Shown: in pieces, positions 43,335 through 53,029 of the stretch
How the letters are laid out: each line of letters starts with the position of its first letter
Numbering within the stretch: position 1 is the stretch's first letter
Origin: Priestia koreensis
Lineage (GTDB): Bacteria; Bacillota; Bacilli; Bacillales; Bacillaceae_H
Assembly (NCBI RefSeq): GCF_001274935.1
Contig: NZ_LILC01000007.1
Span: 62,001-126,000 of the forward strand
Length of the DNA stretch: 64,000 bases
Reading direction: 5' to 3'
The notes under the pieces: generated by a model
Told to the model about the DNA's origin: nothing
Seen by the model: the letters and a program-made list of their open reading frames with translations, nothing else
Database searches by the model: none
Translations under genes and position numbers: made by a program

Positions 43335-44045
43335 CTATTCAACGTCAAGTGGAGACGAGAGGTGATCGTTGTATGTATCAATGTAAAGCATCCCGCTTGT
43401 ACTTACGACCGCATAGTGAACGTCTGATAGCTCATATCCTCGTTTTCGAAGCTCCTGGTAAAGCCATGCCTCCGTATAAGGTGTTTCCCCTGTATTTTTA
43501 CTAATAATTTCTCCGTTCATGACTAATTCCACGGGGAATTGCTGTGATGTTGGGGAAAGGAATGAGAGATCATGGCGCTTAACGGTTTGATAGGTGTTCT
43601 TTTTTAACACAGATAGTTTACCATCGTTTTCAATAAGAGCATAATCAACTTCCTGCAGATCAAAAATATCTTTCTGACGAAGCGCCTGACTCAGCATATC
43701 GAGCGTGTACCGAAGCTTTTTCATATTTTGCTCTAAAATCCTTCCGTGCTCAATAACCACAGTAGGTCTTCCAGTAATCCACCTTCTGAAGATTCTTCTC
43801 TTTGACGCAAGGAAAAACAGCAAATAAGCGATAAGACTAAGGGTAATGAAGGAGCCAATCATCGCCCAGACGTTCAGCTTGAGGTCAAAGGCAATATTAG
43901 CGGCAATTGAGCCAAGCATGATGGAAACCGCAAAGCTATGGTAAGTCGCCTGAGCACTAATCTGTTTTCCCATCATGGTAATAATAATCATGATTAACAC
44001 GTAGGCGATACACGTCCGTCCAATACTAATGAGAATATCGTTCAT
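43335..44045 (-). CDS. DUF421/YetF-family membrane protein
   Basis: 236 residues. Three N-terminal membrane segments, then a two-part cytoplasmic domain with the family markers RWITGRPTVVIEHGRILEQN (~88-107), LRQKDIFDLQEVDYALIENDG and FPVELVMNGEIISKN. Relatives (YetF, YkjA, YrbG, and spore YdfR-like paralogues) are structural membrane proteins of unclear role, some in spore germination complexes. Confidence 0.88.
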   Translation of the reverse strand: MNDILISIGRTCIAYVLIMIIITMMGKQISAQATYHSFAVSIMLGSIAANIAFDLKLNVWAMIGSFITLSLIAYLLFFLASKRRIFRRWITGRPTVVIEHGRILEQNMKKLRYTLDMLSQALRQKDIFDLQEVDYALIENDGKLSVLKKNTYQTVKRHDLSFLSPTSQQFPVELVMNGEIISKNTGETPYTEAWLYQELRKRGYELSDVHYAVVSTSGMLYIDTYNDHLSSPLDVE

Positions 44046-44107
44046 ACCGTCTCCTTTTGCTACTTTTTATCCATAGGGTTTCCACTGCTTATTATTTTTA
44101 TAAATAA

Positions 44108-44142
44108 AATACCCCCCTCAGGAATTCCTGAGGGGGGTATTG
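44108..44142. terminator. strong terminator after the sugar kinase gene
   Basis: AATACCCCCCTCAGGAATTCCTGAGGGGGGTATT is a 34-base near-gapless palindrome (arms described at 44109-44142). Confidence 0.85.
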
Positions 44143-45087
44143 TCAGCTCAGTTGTTTTTTCACTTGTTGAAGCGTTGGAAGTGCCGTCATTGCTCCTTTT
44201 ACGGATGCAGCTAAGCCGCCAGATACACTTGCAAAACGTCCCATTTCAGCCGCTTCATGAATGGTTAGATGAGACAGCTCTTTTTTGTATTCGTTAAGAT
44301 GATATAAAATACCAGACACAAACGCGTCTCCCGCACCTGTAGTGTCAACAGCTTGTACTTTCATCGCAGGAATGCGAATCGTTTCTTTTCCGACGAAGGC
44401 GTAACTTCCTTCACCTCCAAGCGTAATAAAGATCAGTGGAATATGATAAGATGCTAGCTTTTTTACGCCTGCTTCTACATCGGTTTCGCCCGTCAAAAAC
44501 GTGAGCTCTTCTTCCGAAATTTTTAGCACATCCGCTTCAGGAAGCATTGATATAATCGCTTCACGAGCTTGTTTTTCGCTATCCCATAGATTTAAGCGAA
44601 GATTGGGATCATACGAAATCATCATGCCGCTTTCTTTCGCTTTTTTTACCGCAGCGATGGTGGCTGATTTCGCCGGCTCGCGAATCAAGGAAATGGAGCC
44701 AAGGTGGAGAATTTTATTCGTTTGAAACAGTTCATCAGACAGTTCCTGTTCACTTAAAAAGGTATCAGCGCTCGGCTGAATATAAAAGTCAAAGCTTCGT
44801 TCCCCGTTATCGGCGAGGGTTACAAAAACAGCCCCCGTACGTGCCTCATCTGTTAACGTCATCGCATCTGTGTGCACGCCGTAGTCCGTTAGCGTTTCTT
44901 TTAAAAAGGTTCCTAATACGTCGTTGCCAACTTTTCCAAGAAAATGAACAGGCACACCTAACCGTGCAGCACCGACAGCTACGTTAGCTGGTGCCCCTCC
45001 TGGACTTTTTTGATAGGTTGTATTTGATGCATCCATTGGAATAAAATCAATTAACGCTTCCCCTAGACTAATTACCCCGTTTTTCAT
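44143..45087 (-). CDS. PfkB-family carbohydrate kinase (fructokinase-like)
   Basis: 314 residues. Substrate motif GGAPANVAVGAARLG (~30-44) and the ATP/catalytic motif DTTGAGDAFVSG (~248-259, Asp as base). LGKVGNDVLG and SYDPNLRLNLW also match fructokinases of the ScrK type. It phosphorylates a hexose, probably fructose, in the cytoplasm. No sugar transporter or sucrase is adjacent, so the pathway context is not shown here. Confidence 0.9.
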   Translation of the reverse strand: MKNGVISLGEALIDFIPMDASNTTYQKSPGGAPANVAVGAARLGVPVHFLGKVGNDVLGTFLKETLTDYGVHTDAMTLTDEARTGAVFVTLADNGERSFDFYIQPSADTFLSEQELSDELFQTNKILHLGSISLIREPAKSATIAAVKKAKESGMMISYDPNLRLNLWDSEKQAREAIISMLPEADVLKISEEELTFLTGETDVEAGVKKLASYHIPLIFITLGGEGSYAFVGKETIRIPAMKVQAVDTTGAGDAFVSGILYHLNEYKKELSHLTIHEAAEMGRFASVSGGLAASVKGAMTALPTLQQVKKQLS

Positions 45088-45166
45088 AGCGGTCTCTCCT
45101 TTATCTCTCTGTCACTTCTAATGGTGCCATACTACTGTTTGTGTTTGCAAGAAGTAGTCACTAAAA

Positions 45167-45193
45167 AGACAGACCTCCTCAGGAAGTCTGTCT
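45167..45193 (-). terminator. terminator
   Basis: AGACAGAC and GTCTGTCT pair around CTCCTCAGGAA; it overlaps the stop of the next minus-strand gene. Confidence 0.6.
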
Positions 45194-45497
45194 ATCTATG
45201 AGCGCTTCTTCTACTTTCAAAATAAGCGCTAACTAACAAGACAACGGCTGTAATGATATGTAGGCACATGCCAAGCAGCGGAATCCACCCGAGACAAGAT
45301 GTGATGATTCCTAAGATACTCCCGACTTTTCCATCACGATCTCTCACACAAAAGACTAGCGTAATGATATGTAAGATAGCCATCGGAAAGAGCGGCGCCC
45401 AGCCAGTCGATAGGATAATCGCCCCTCCTACAAAGGGAATGCCGAAGAATGCTTCAAGTCCACCCGAGACCCATTTTAATGCAGTCGATGTACGCAT
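45192..45497 (-). CDS. three-span membrane protein
   Basis: 101 residues: hydrophobic segments at ~8-28, ~34-52 and ~60-92, the loop VRDRDGKVGS, and a basic C-terminus (ESRRSAHR). GGAGG upstream. Small integral membrane protein of unknown function. Confidence 0.65.
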   Translation of the reverse strand: MRTSTALKWVSGGLEAFFGIPFVGGAIILSTGWAPLFPMAILHIITLVFCVRDRDGKVGSILGIITSCLGWIPLLGMCLHIITAVVLLVSAYFESRRSAHR

Positions 45498-45680
45498 ATT
45501 GCGTCCTCCCTTCTACTTCTATTCATATCCTATTATACCTCATTATTAAACCCGTTTCTTTTTATCATGTGCACGGAAAGTGGTTGTATTCCTAATAACG
45601 GTAGTTTTTCCATAATGATGGCACAATATGTGAACTTCTTATATAATGAGGTGAATGCTAAGCGGAAAGGAGAGCTAACA

Positions 45681-45968
45681 ATGAAAATAACCTTAACACC
45701 CGAAGCCCTTGCATGGTTCAAAGATGATATGATCGTAGAGAAAGGTGATTACGTTCGTTTCTTCGTACGCTACGGAGGATGCAGCACTGTTCAAAAAGGC
45801 TTTTCTTTAGGCGTAGAAAAACAAAAACCAATTCAAATCGGCTCACAAATCGATGAAGACGGCATTATTTTTTATGTAGAAGAAGGAGACCTATGGTATT
45901 TTGACGGCCATGATTTAGAGGTTGATTTTAATAAAGAATATGATGAACCCGTGTTTAAGTACGAGTAA
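45681..45968 (+). CDS. yneR: HesB/IscA-related protein YneR
   Basis: 95 residues from ATG 45681, with AAAGGAG upstream; an in-frame extension to 45567 has no ribosome site. The HesB-like fold is shown by TLTPEALAWFKDDM, VRFFVRYGGCSTVQKGFSLG and the acidic C-terminus (DGHDLEVDFNKEYDEPVFKY). Only one Cys is present (GGCST), so the CxC iron-sulfur ligands of IscA are missing and cluster scaffolding is unlikely. In B. subtilis yneR neighbours plsY. Confidence 0.9.
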   Translation: MKITLTPEALAWFKDDMIVEKGDYVRFFVRYGGCSTVQKGFSLGVEKQKPIQIGSQIDEDGIIFYVEEGDLWYFDGHDLEVDFNKEYDEPVFKYE

Positions 45969-45979
45969 CTCAAAACGGC

Positions 45980-46016
45980 AAAAGGCTCAGAATGATCCAT
46001 CATTCTGAGCCTTTTC
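45980..46016 (+). terminator. terminator after yneR
   Basis: AAAAGGCTCAGAATGAT and ATTCTGAGCCTTTT form a strong stem. Confidence 0.8.
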
Positions 46017-46206
46017 TATGCGCAACATCCCTCACCCTTAGTACCCTTCCTGTGCCTGCCCCACAAAAATGTGCCTACTTGTGAGTGTAAAAATCCCCTG
46101 GTACAGTAAAAGCACCGCTTCGTTTTTGATTTAAAAAGGCGGGTATACAACGAGTAGAAGAAGTTACCCTAAAGATATAACAAAACAGCTAAAGGAGTGT
46201 CAGAAT

Positions 46207-47223
46207 ATGAAAGCAGTTGGACTTTATCGTTATTTACCGATTGATCATCCAGAAAGTTTAGTAGACGTTGAGGTGGAAACACCACACGCCACAGGTCATG
46301 ATCTGCTTGTACGCGTTCAAGCGGTGTCTGTAAACCCTGTCGATACGAAAGTACGTGCACCAAAAGATGAAGTGGAGAATGAACCGAAAATTTTAGGCTA
46401 TGACGTAGCGGGAATTGTGGAAGCCGTTGGGCCTGATGTAACCCTATTTCAGCCTGGTGACGAAGTATATTACGCAGGAAGCATCACAAGACAAGGCGGA
46501 AACAGTGAGTTTCATTTAGTAGATGAGCGAATTGTAGGGAAAAAGCCTGGAAACTTGTCATTTGCAGAAGCAGCGGCGCTTCCACTTACAACATTAACCG
46601 CTTGGGAAGCGTTGTTTGATCGTTTAGAAATTCCGATTGAATCACCTGAAAACAAGGACAAAAGTATGTTAATTATTAGCGCAGCGGGCGGTGTAGGCTC
46701 CATTGCCACACAGCTTGCGAAAAAAGCAGGTCTAAACGTGATCGGAACAGCTTCACGTACTGAAACAAGTGATTGGGCAAAGCGTCACGGTGCCGATCAC
46801 ATTATTAATCACTACGAGCCGCTTGCTCCGCAGCTTAAAGAAATTGGATTTGAAACGGTTGATTACATCTTTTGCTTAAACGCAACAGACAAGCACTGGG
46901 ATGGAATGGTTGAAGTCATTGCACCACAAGGAAAAATTTGCGGGATTGCCGAAACGAAAGATCCGCTTCCCCTTTCGGATCTTCAGCAAAAGAGCGCAAC
47001 GTTCGTGTGGGAGTTTATGTTCACCCGGGCGATGTTCCAAACAAGTGATATGATTGAGCAACATCATATTTTAACAAACGTCAGTCAGCTCGTTGAAACA
47101 GGTTCCGTTGTGTCAACTGTTACAGAAACGCTATCACCCATTAATGCAGCTAATCTACGGAAGGCGCATCAAAAAGTAGAAGCTGGCGACATGATCGGAA
47201 AAATCGTCGTAGCCGATATGTAA
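46207..47223 (+). CDS. zinc-type alcohol dehydrogenase-like quinone reductase (MDR family)
   Basis: 338 residues. MDR fold: N-terminal GroES-like domain with NPVDTKVRAP and ILGYDVAGIVEAVG (~63-76), then a Rossmann domain with SAAGGVGSIATQLAKKAG (~157-174, AxxGxxG). Zinc ligands of true alcohol dehydrogenases are absent, so it is of the zeta-crystallin/QOR type and reduces quinones or enones with NADPH. AAAGGAG precedes ATG. Gap 46017-46206 otherwise empty. Confidence 0.88.
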   Translation: MKAVGLYRYLPIDHPESLVDVEVETPHATGHDLLVRVQAVSVNPVDTKVRAPKDEVENEPKILGYDVAGIVEAVGPDVTLFQPGDEVYYAGSITRQGGNSEFHLVDERIVGKKPGNLSFAEAAALPLTTLTAWEALFDRLEIPIESPENKDKSMLIISAAGGVGSIATQLAKKAGLNVIGTASRTETSDWAKRHGADHIINHYEPLAPQLKEIGFETVDYIFCLNATDKHWDGMVEVIAPQGKICGIAETKDPLPLSDLQQKSATFVWEFMFTRAMFQTSDMIEQHHILTNVSQLVETGSVVSTVTETLSPINAANLRKAHQKVEAGDMIGKIVVADM

Positions 47224-47228
47224 TAGAA

Positions 47229-47269
47229 AAAATGACGTGGATCCATTCATAAGATCCACGTCATTTTTA
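47229..47269. terminator. terminator shared by converging genes
   Basis: AAAATGACGTGGATC and GATCCACGTCATTTTT form a perfect 15-bp stem; the MFS gene stop lies within it. Confidence 0.85.
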
Positions 47270-48475
47270 ATGCTGATAAGCCGCTCTTTCACGTTTTTTA
47301 ATTACTTTTCCTAATTGAAGGGAACCAAGAATCGATCCAGCGCTCAGAACGATAATCATTGATACGACCCCGCTCCATCCGAAATCATGGTAAAATAAGC
47401 CGCTGACGGTCCCGCCAATGCTAGAGCCGGTGTAGTAAAAAAACAAATACAGTGAGGATGCTTGTGCTTTGTCATGGGTAGCCGTTTTCCCCACCCAGCC
47501 GCTTGCAATAGAATGACCGGCAAAGAATCCAAAAGTGAAAATGGCAATGCCAATAATTTTAAGCGATAGATGCGTGTTTAGAGTAATACATACACCCGCA
47601 AGCATCAGCCCGAGCGATAGCTGAAGAACAATGCGTTTTCCGTATTTGTCCGCCATCATCCCCATCCACGTTGAGCTAAATGTACCGACCATATAGACGA
47701 TAAAAATAAATCCGACCACCGTTTGACTTAATGAATAAGGTGGTTTTAGCAGTTGAAAACCAATGTAATTATACAGCGCCACAAAGCTTCCCATTAGTAA
47801 AAAGCCAATCGCAAATAAATACAAAAGCGCAGGCTCTTTTAAATGACTAACCAATGCGCCTGTGAGCTTTTTCGGTTTAAAGGCTTGAGCATTGAAGTTT
47901 TGAGATGATGGGAGAAGGCGCCAAAACACAAAGCTTGAAAGCAGGCTAATGATTCCTACGCCCATTAGCGCAACGTGCCAGTTAAAGAAATCTGTTAAGA
48001 TACCGCTAATAATTCGCCCGGCCATTCCTCCAACGGAGTTTCCGCTGATGTAGAGTCCCATTGCCATCCCGAGACTTTTAGGGTCCACCTCTTCCCCTAG
48101 GTACGCCATCGCAACAGCCGGAAGTCCTGCAAGCGAAACGCCTTGAAGAATACGACCTCCCAATAATAAGTGGAAACTAGGTGTAAACGCGATAAGAACC
48201 GCTAAAATAGATGAGACAATAAGCGAAATGGTCATTACTTTTTTACGGCCGAACACCTCAGATAGTGATCCTGCCACTAGCATGCTGATGGCAAGGGCAA
48301 TCGTTGTGGAGGATAAACTTAAACTAGAAGTAGCAGGAGAAATATGAAACTCCTCGGAAATTTCAGCAAGTAACGGTTGCGTTCCCCATAAGATCGCAAA
48401 TGTGCTAAAGCCGCCCGCGAATAGTGATACGTTCATTTTTGTAAAAGCTGGGGTTCCCCGTTTAATATACGTCAT
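47267..48475 (-). CDS. MFS transporter (DHA1-like exporter)
   Basis: 402 residues, 12 predicted membrane segments. Motif A GSLSEVFGRKKVM (~69-81) and motif C-like NSVGGMAGRIISGIL are present; FSTFAILWGTQPLLAEISEE at the N-terminus is typical of the AraJ/YnfM-type exporters. Probably expels small molecules by proton antiport. Alone; stop codon lies in the terminator stem at 47229-47269. Confidence 0.85.
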   Translation of the reverse strand: MTYIKRGTPAFTKMNVSLFAGGFSTFAILWGTQPLLAEISEEFHISPATSSLSLSSTTIALAISMLVAGSLSEVFGRKKVMTISLIVSSILAVLIAFTPSFHLLLGGRILQGVSLAGLPAVAMAYLGEEVDPKSLGMAMGLYISGNSVGGMAGRIISGILTDFFNWHVALMGVGIISLLSSFVFWRLLPSSQNFNAQAFKPKKLTGALVSHLKEPALLYLFAIGFLLMGSFVALYNYIGFQLLKPPYSLSQTVVGFIFIVYMVGTFSSTWMGMMADKYGKRIVLQLSLGLMLAGVCITLNTHLSLKIIGIAIFTFGFFAGHSIASGWVGKTATHDKAQASSLYLFFYYTGSSIGGTVSGLFYHDFGWSGVVSMIIVLSAGSILGSLQLGKVIKKRERAAYQH

Positions 48476-48615
48476 ACGGTTATGATACTCCTTTGTGTCA
48501 CAAATTCAATGAATGCTTACTTCTATCATACGCTCCTTTATCAATAACTTCTAATCAGGATTTTTCATAACATTGATGCACAATGAGCATCAATTGTATT
48601 TTTCACGTCACTCAC

Positions 48616-48662
48616 ACAAAAAGACTGCCTAAAGCGAAAGAATCATTCGTTTCAGACAGCCC
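48616..48662 (-). terminator. imperfect hairpin terminator
   Basis: AAGACTGCCTAAAGCGAA and TTCGTTTCAGACAGC pair with a few mismatches just beyond the methyltransferase gene. Confidence 0.5.
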
Positions 48663-48668
48663 ATCCAT

Positions 48669-49418
48669 TTATTTTTTCACCTTAAATACAAGGAAATCCG
48701 CACAGCGTAAATCTTCACCGAACGAAGGGTATTTCATTAAGACTTCTTCCGATGGTTTCGGCTCCACCACTTCTTCAATGAGGAAGCCTGTTTGCACAAG
48801 TGCATTGATGTAACTAGTAAGCGTTCGATGAAAGAGGATCATTTTTTCCTCTTCTCCAATGCGTTGTTCATACGCCCCCTCATAGAAATAACGATCCGTT
48901 TTCCAATAGAGTTTTGCTCCCTCTTCTGTCTTTACCCACCCGCTATTTGGTGTAACAAAACACGGATGAAGAATGGAGAAGATAAAATACCCGTCCTTTT
49001 CTAACACACGATAAACTTCTTGAAATGCCTTCTCATAGTTGGCTAAATCTTGAATGACCATGTTTGAAACAACGAGTTGAAATTGGTCATTCTCTAAGAA
49101 ATCCAGTTCTTCTAAGTTGCCATGATGATACCCAATCACTAGCTCGTTCGGTGTCCGGCTTTTAGCATGTTCAAGCATACGAGGTGAATAGTCGACTCCG
49201 GTAACAAGAGCACCCTGTCGAGCGAGTAAACGACTCAAATACCCTTCTCCACACCCTGCATCCAACAGCTTTTTCCTTGACACATCCCCTATTAGTGAAA
49301 AAAGCACTGGATTTAGCAAAGCTTCCTTATGTAAATCGCCCATTTCTCCGTGATTTCGTGCATATTCATCCGCAAAGCGATCCCACCTTGCTGCCGCTTC
49401 CGTCGTTCCGATGTTCAT
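48669..49418 (-). CDS. class I SAM-dependent methyltransferase
   Basis: 249 residues. Motif I LLDAGCGEGYLSRLLARQG (~51-69), the acidic loop VTGVDYSPRML (~72), motif IV LVVSNMVIQDLANY and the UbiE-like VLEKDGYFIFSILHPCF. Substrate unknown; the C-terminal half with RYFYEGAYEQRIG suggests a small-molecule methyltransferase. GGGGG-type ribosome site upstream. Confidence 0.85.
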   Translation of the reverse strand: MNIGTTEAAARWDRFADEYARNHGEMGDLHKEALLNPVLFSLIGDVSRKKLLDAGCGEGYLSRLLARQGALVTGVDYSPRMLEHAKSRTPNELVIGYHHGNLEELDFLENDQFQLVVSNMVIQDLANYEKAFQEVYRVLEKDGYFIFSILHPCFVTPNSGWVKTEEGAKLYWKTDRYFYEGAYEQRIGEEEKMILFHRTLTSYINALVQTGFLIEEVVEPKPSEEVLMKYPSFGEDLRCADFLVFKVKK

Positions 49419-49614
49419 CGTATCATCCCCCTTTTAAAAGAAGGTAAATTATACCATAAAATTAACGAAAAGCTAATCCTTCTTTTAAGCGATCCATTAA
49501 CTCATCATCCTTTACACTTTTTTACGTTTCTTTAACATTCACTCCATCTTTCCTTAACATCCGTCTTTTATCCTATAAAATGAAAGACGTCATATACAAG
49601 GAGTGTTTCAATCC

Positions 49615-49800
49615 ATGTTTTTAAAAGAGCTATCTCGTAAGGGGCTTGTGACGGTTTTATACGATTTAAACGGCACTGTTCATACGTTAAAAGGTCGTGT
49701 TCATCAACTAAATTTACGCGATCAAGTCTTATCGTTAAAGGATGATCGAGAAAAGGTTTGGCCTATTCGCTTATCAGGCATTAAAGAAATCCATTCATAA
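49615..49800 (+). CDS. small Sm-like/YolD-like protein
   Basis: 61 residues from ATG 49615 with AAGGAG 11 bases upstream. The pattern VTVLYDLNGTVHTLKGRV, QVLSLKDDREKVWPIRLSGI is a short all-beta, Sm-like or YolD-like layout. It has its own promoter-like elements (TATAAA at ~49573) and a weak hairpin after it (49814-49838). Function unknown. Confidence 0.6.
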   Translation: MFLKELSRKGLVTVLYDLNGTVHTLKGRVHQLNLRDQVLSLKDDREKVWPIRLSGIKEIHS

Positions 49801-49953
49801 CACACATCCATGGGCAGCTCATTTACTGCTCATTTTTTGTGTGGTTTTTTATTACATAATTAATCCTTCTTAAGAAAAAAATGTATACTTTATGCTTTTT
49901 GTCATAGTAAAATAGTCTAGTTGCAATCATGTGAAAAAAGGAGCGAAATAACA

Positions 49954-51690
49954 TTGAGGTATGCACGTACGACCTCTGATGACAAATCAGAGTCAACACG
50001 AAGAGTGAACATAGGAATTGCTACAAAGATTAATGTGATGACGATTAGTATCCTGCTGATCCTTTCCGTCATTATCAGTCTTGTAGTAGGAAGAGAAATT
50101 GAATCCGGCGTGGAGAAGTTTGCCACTGATAAAGCAAAAGGCGATTTGCATATGGCCTATGATTATGTTGATACAAAGTACCCTGGTGATTGGTCTAGTT
50201 CAAATGGAAAACTATACAAAGGCGATCAAGAAATGAATGGTCTGTTTGAACTCGTTGATCGTATCGGTAAAAATACAAATGATACCGTCACCATCTTCTC
50301 AAACGATACGCGAATCGCAACGAATGTAAGGATCGACGGGAAACGTGCAGTTGGCACTAAGGCTTCTCCTGAAGTCATTGACACCGTATTAAAACAGCAA
50401 AAGCCCTATTACGGACAAGCTGACGTTGCAGGTCATACGTATCAAACGGCTTACATGCCACTGACAGATGAAAACGGCGAGACGATCGGGATTTTTTATG
50501 TGGGTGCACCACAAAGCATTATTGATGAGATTTTATCTTCTTTCATGAGCGTCTTTTTACTCGTGTTAGTTGGGGTGATTATTCTTGTCCTTTTGATTGT
50601 TCTTTTCTTTACGAGAGGATTACGCCGTAGATTAAAAGCCATCTCTCATGCGCTTGATCGTGCTGGAAAAGGTGACTTTACGGCAGTTGTTCACGACCGA
50701 GGAAGCGATGAAATTCATGATCTTGTCACAAGCTACAACGAAATGCGGACAAAATCTCAATTTATGATTGAAGAAGTCCGTAAGGCGTCTGAATATGTTG
50801 CTGCAGCATCCGAGCAGCTTGCAGCTGGCGCAGAGCAAAGTAGTCACGTTACTGAACAAATTACGTCCGCGATCCAAGAAGTTTCACTCAATACCGAACA
50901 GCAAGCCTCTGGCATTCATGAAAGCAATGAATCGTTACGAAAGCTTTCTACACATATTGAAACGATGGAGGAATCAGCATCGATAATTTTACATGTAGGA
51001 GCAACGTCTTTAGCACAAGCACACAAAGGCGAAGAATACATGAAAAAAACTGCACTGCAAATGAGTGAAATTGAACACTCCGTGTCGATTAGTGAAGAAA
51101 CGATTCAGCTATTAGGCGAAAAATCAAAGCGAATCGGTGAAATCACAAAGGTTATTACAGCGATCGCAGACCAAACGAACCTGCTGGCACTTAATGCAGC
51201 CATTGAGGCGGCTAGAGCCGGTGAACACGGAAAAGGATTTGCGGTTGTGGCGGACGAAGTACGTAAACTAGCCGAGCAATCGCAGTCTTCGGCCACACAA
51301 ATCTCCACGCTGATCCAGGAAATTCAAGGCGACATGACACAGTCATCAAGCGCGGTGGATCAGGTAAAAGAAGATGTAAAAGCGGGTCTTCACCTTGTGA
51401 AGAATACGGAGGAAGGTTTTAGCCATATCCTTGGTGCAATGTACCAAGTAGAAAATCAAATGAAATCCTTTGTTGGTATTTCAACCAATATGGCAAGCGG
51501 CATTCAAGAAGTAACGACCACTGTCACAGACGTGTCAGATACATCGCAAAACACCTCCGGCCATGCGCAAAACGTCGCTGCTTCAGCAGAGGAGCAGCTC
51601 GCGTCTATGGAAGAAATAACGTCTGCTTCTCAATCCCTATCCGCCATGGCGATCCAGCTACAGCAGTTAATGGAGAAATTTAAGGTGTAA
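49954..51690 (+). CDS. methyl-accepting chemotaxis protein with Cache sensor
   Basis: 578 residues from a TTG start, AAGGAG ten bases upstream. Membrane segment 1 (~27-50), an extracellular single-Cache domain (~55-200, e.g. [38 protein letters not shown]), membrane segment 2 (~205-228), HAMP (~230-285) and a cytoplasmic signalling domain with the conserved hairpin [20 protein letters not shown] and [12 protein letters not shown]. It senses a small ligand outside and signals to CheA. Ligand unknown. Confidence 0.95.
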   Translation: MRYARTTSDDKSESTRRVNIGIATKINVMTISILLILSVIISLVVGREIESGVEKFATDKAKGDLHMAYDYVDTKYPGDWSSSNGKLYKGDQEMNGLFELVDRIGKNTNDTVTIFSNDTRIATNVRIDGKRAVGTKASPEVIDTVLKQQKPYYGQADVAGHTYQTAYMPLTDENGETIGIFYVGAPQSIIDEILSSFMSVFLLVLVGVIILVLLIVLFFTRGLRRRLKAISHALDRAGKGDFTAVVHDRGSDEIHDLVTSYNEMRTKSQFMIEEVRKASEYVAAASEQLAAGAEQSSHVTEQITSAIQEVSLNTEQQASGIHESNESLRKLSTHIETMEESASIILHVGATSLAQAHKGEEYMKKTALQMSEIEHSVSISEETIQLLGEKSKRIGEITKVITAIADQTNLLALNAAIEAARAGEHGKGFAVVADEVRKLAEQSQSSATQISTLIQEIQGDMTQSSSAVDQVKEDVKAGLHLVKNTEEGFSHILGAMYQVENQMKSFVGISTNMASGIQEVTTTVTDVSDTSQNTSGHAQNVAASAEEQLASMEEITSASQSLSAMAIQLQQLMEKFKV

Positions 51691-51725
51691 CCTTACGTTG
51701 TACACGAAGACGAAAAAAGGTACAC

Positions 51726-51759
51726 AAAAAGAGCATTGCGACTGGCCGTGCTCTTTTTT
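51726..51759 (+). terminator. terminator after the chemoreceptor gene
   Basis: AAAAAGAGCA and TGCTCTTTTTT form a 10-bp stem with T run. Confidence 0.75.
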
Positions 51760-51812
51760 CTGTCATTCACGCCAATGAAACCCGTAAATGTAGTTGAATG
51801 AGGTAGATTGAA

Positions 51813-52175
51813 TTAATTAACAATTATCCACATCTCATTCAAACAATCAATGATGGCTTTTCCTAGCGCGCTTTTTGGTAGAACGAGATCTTTTTGTTTA
51901 TAAAGCCATGATTGAAAAAGGTCCAGAATGGGCCTACTTTTTTCCAGTCGCTACTCATATCGTTTTGTAGAGTCGCCATGTTTTAGCTTTCTTTCGATAG
52001 AATAGAGTTGGTTACAGAAATACAATCCTTCCCTCGCCTTCACCTTTTTTCCTGTTGTGAATCAGGTAATGCCCTTATGGTTTTACCGAACTTACGTCTG
52101 GCAAGTGCCCAACATCCCACCAGGGTGACATCCGGCACTTGATTGTAACCACTATATCCGTCCACTTGTAATTAC
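51813..52175 (-). pseudogene. IS66-family transposase remnant
   Basis: Conceptual translation on the minus strand gives LQVDGYSGYNQVPDVTLVGC, WALARRKF, then after a frame change KAREGLYFCNQLYSIERKLK, then RLEKSRPILDLFQSWLYKQK and DLVLPKSALGKAI, a clear match in order to the C-terminal half of IS66 TnpC (DGYxGY, LVGCWAHARRKF, LPKSALGKAI). There are several stops and frameshifts, the N-terminal half and the IS ends are missing. A relic of an old insertion. The remainder of 51760-52288 shows nothing else. Confidence 0.8.
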
Positions 52176-52288
52176 CCTTGATCATAGCTTTGCATATGAT
52201 ATGCCTAACTTTGATTTTAGACTTTGTTCTCCCTGTTTATCTTGTAAAGTATAGAAGGTAGACAGATTAAAAAGTCTAAAAAGAGCAT

Positions 52289-52882
52289 CTAATTAACTTT
52301 TAGCAAGTCTAAAAAGCTTTGATAGCAAGTCTCTTTGTAGTATTGATGGGAATTTATATCTTCGTTCATTAGCCATTGAATGAGCAATCCATCTATAATA
52401 GCTCGCATGGTTTTTGAAGTGTTTTCTATATTAATATTCTGTTCAAACACTCCTGTTTTCTGACCAGAAGTAATAATGTCAGATGTAATGCCCCAACAGT
52501 TTTGATAAAAATGATGATTAATTTTTCTGTATGTTTCATTTTGACCTGCCTGAGACAAGAAATCTAAATAAACTCTATAAAATTTTGCATTTTTCTCAGG
52601 AGCGACAAACACTGAGTTTACGTAAGCTTTTAATTTACCCAAGGGAGTAGACTCTGAATTCACTGATGCAAGCTCATAATTATAGATTTTATTTGTAAGC
52701 CACTCAAGGAGTTGAGATAAGGTATCTTCCTTATTTTTAAAATAATAATGGACGACTCCTTTACTAACTTCTGCATGATCAGCAATACTCTGTAAGGTAA
52801 CCGAATTATAACCTTGTACTGACATAGCTTGGAAAGCTGCTCTTAATATTTGATTCTTTCTCTCTTCTGCTTTTTTCTTCAT
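52289..52882 (-). CDS. TetR-family repressor
   Basis: 197 residues. Helix-turn-helix at ~10-55: ILRAAFQAMSVQGYNSVTLQ and SIADHAEVSKGVVHYYFKNK, the typical TetR signature, then a helical ligand domain. Divergent from the YhdH/YhfP-type reductase, with two palindromic sites in between, so it probably represses both. Codon use and low GC match the reductase more than the core genes around, consistent with joint transfer. Confidence 0.9.
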   Translation of the reverse strand: MKKKAEERKNQILRAAFQAMSVQGYNSVTLQSIADHAEVSKGVVHYYFKNKEDTLSQLLEWLTNKIYNYELASVNSESTPLGKLKAYVNSVFVAPEKNAKFYRVYLDFLSQAGQNETYRKINHHFYQNCWGITSDIITSGQKTGVFEQNINIENTSKTMRAIIDGLLIQWLMNEDINSHQYYKETCYQSFLDLLKVN

Positions 52883-52946
52883 AATAAACCTCCAGCAAAC
52901 TAAACCTACAAATTAGTATACATCATTTTTAAAAATTTGAACAAAA

Positions 52947-52988
52947 ATTATTCTGACCGGTCAAAAAAAATTGACCGGTCAGAATAAT
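52947..52988. promoter_or_regulatory. double TetR operator
   Basis: ATTATTCTGACCGGTCAA, six A, then TTGACCGGTCAGAATAAT: an 18-bp perfect inverted repeat whose arms each contain the palindrome TGACCGGTCA (52954-52963 and 52972-52981), 18 bp centre to centre. It overlaps the -35 of the reductase promoter. Confidence 0.85.
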
Positions 52989-52998
52989 AATGTATACT
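52971..52998 (+). promoter_or_regulatory. promoter of the YhdH/YhfP-type reductase gene
   Basis: TTGACC, 16 bases, TATACT; the -35 is the first half of the second TetR palindrome, so repressor binding would block it. Confidence 0.65.
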
Positions 52999-53029
52999 AG
53001 AAATAGTTTCAAAAAGGAGGAATCACGAA

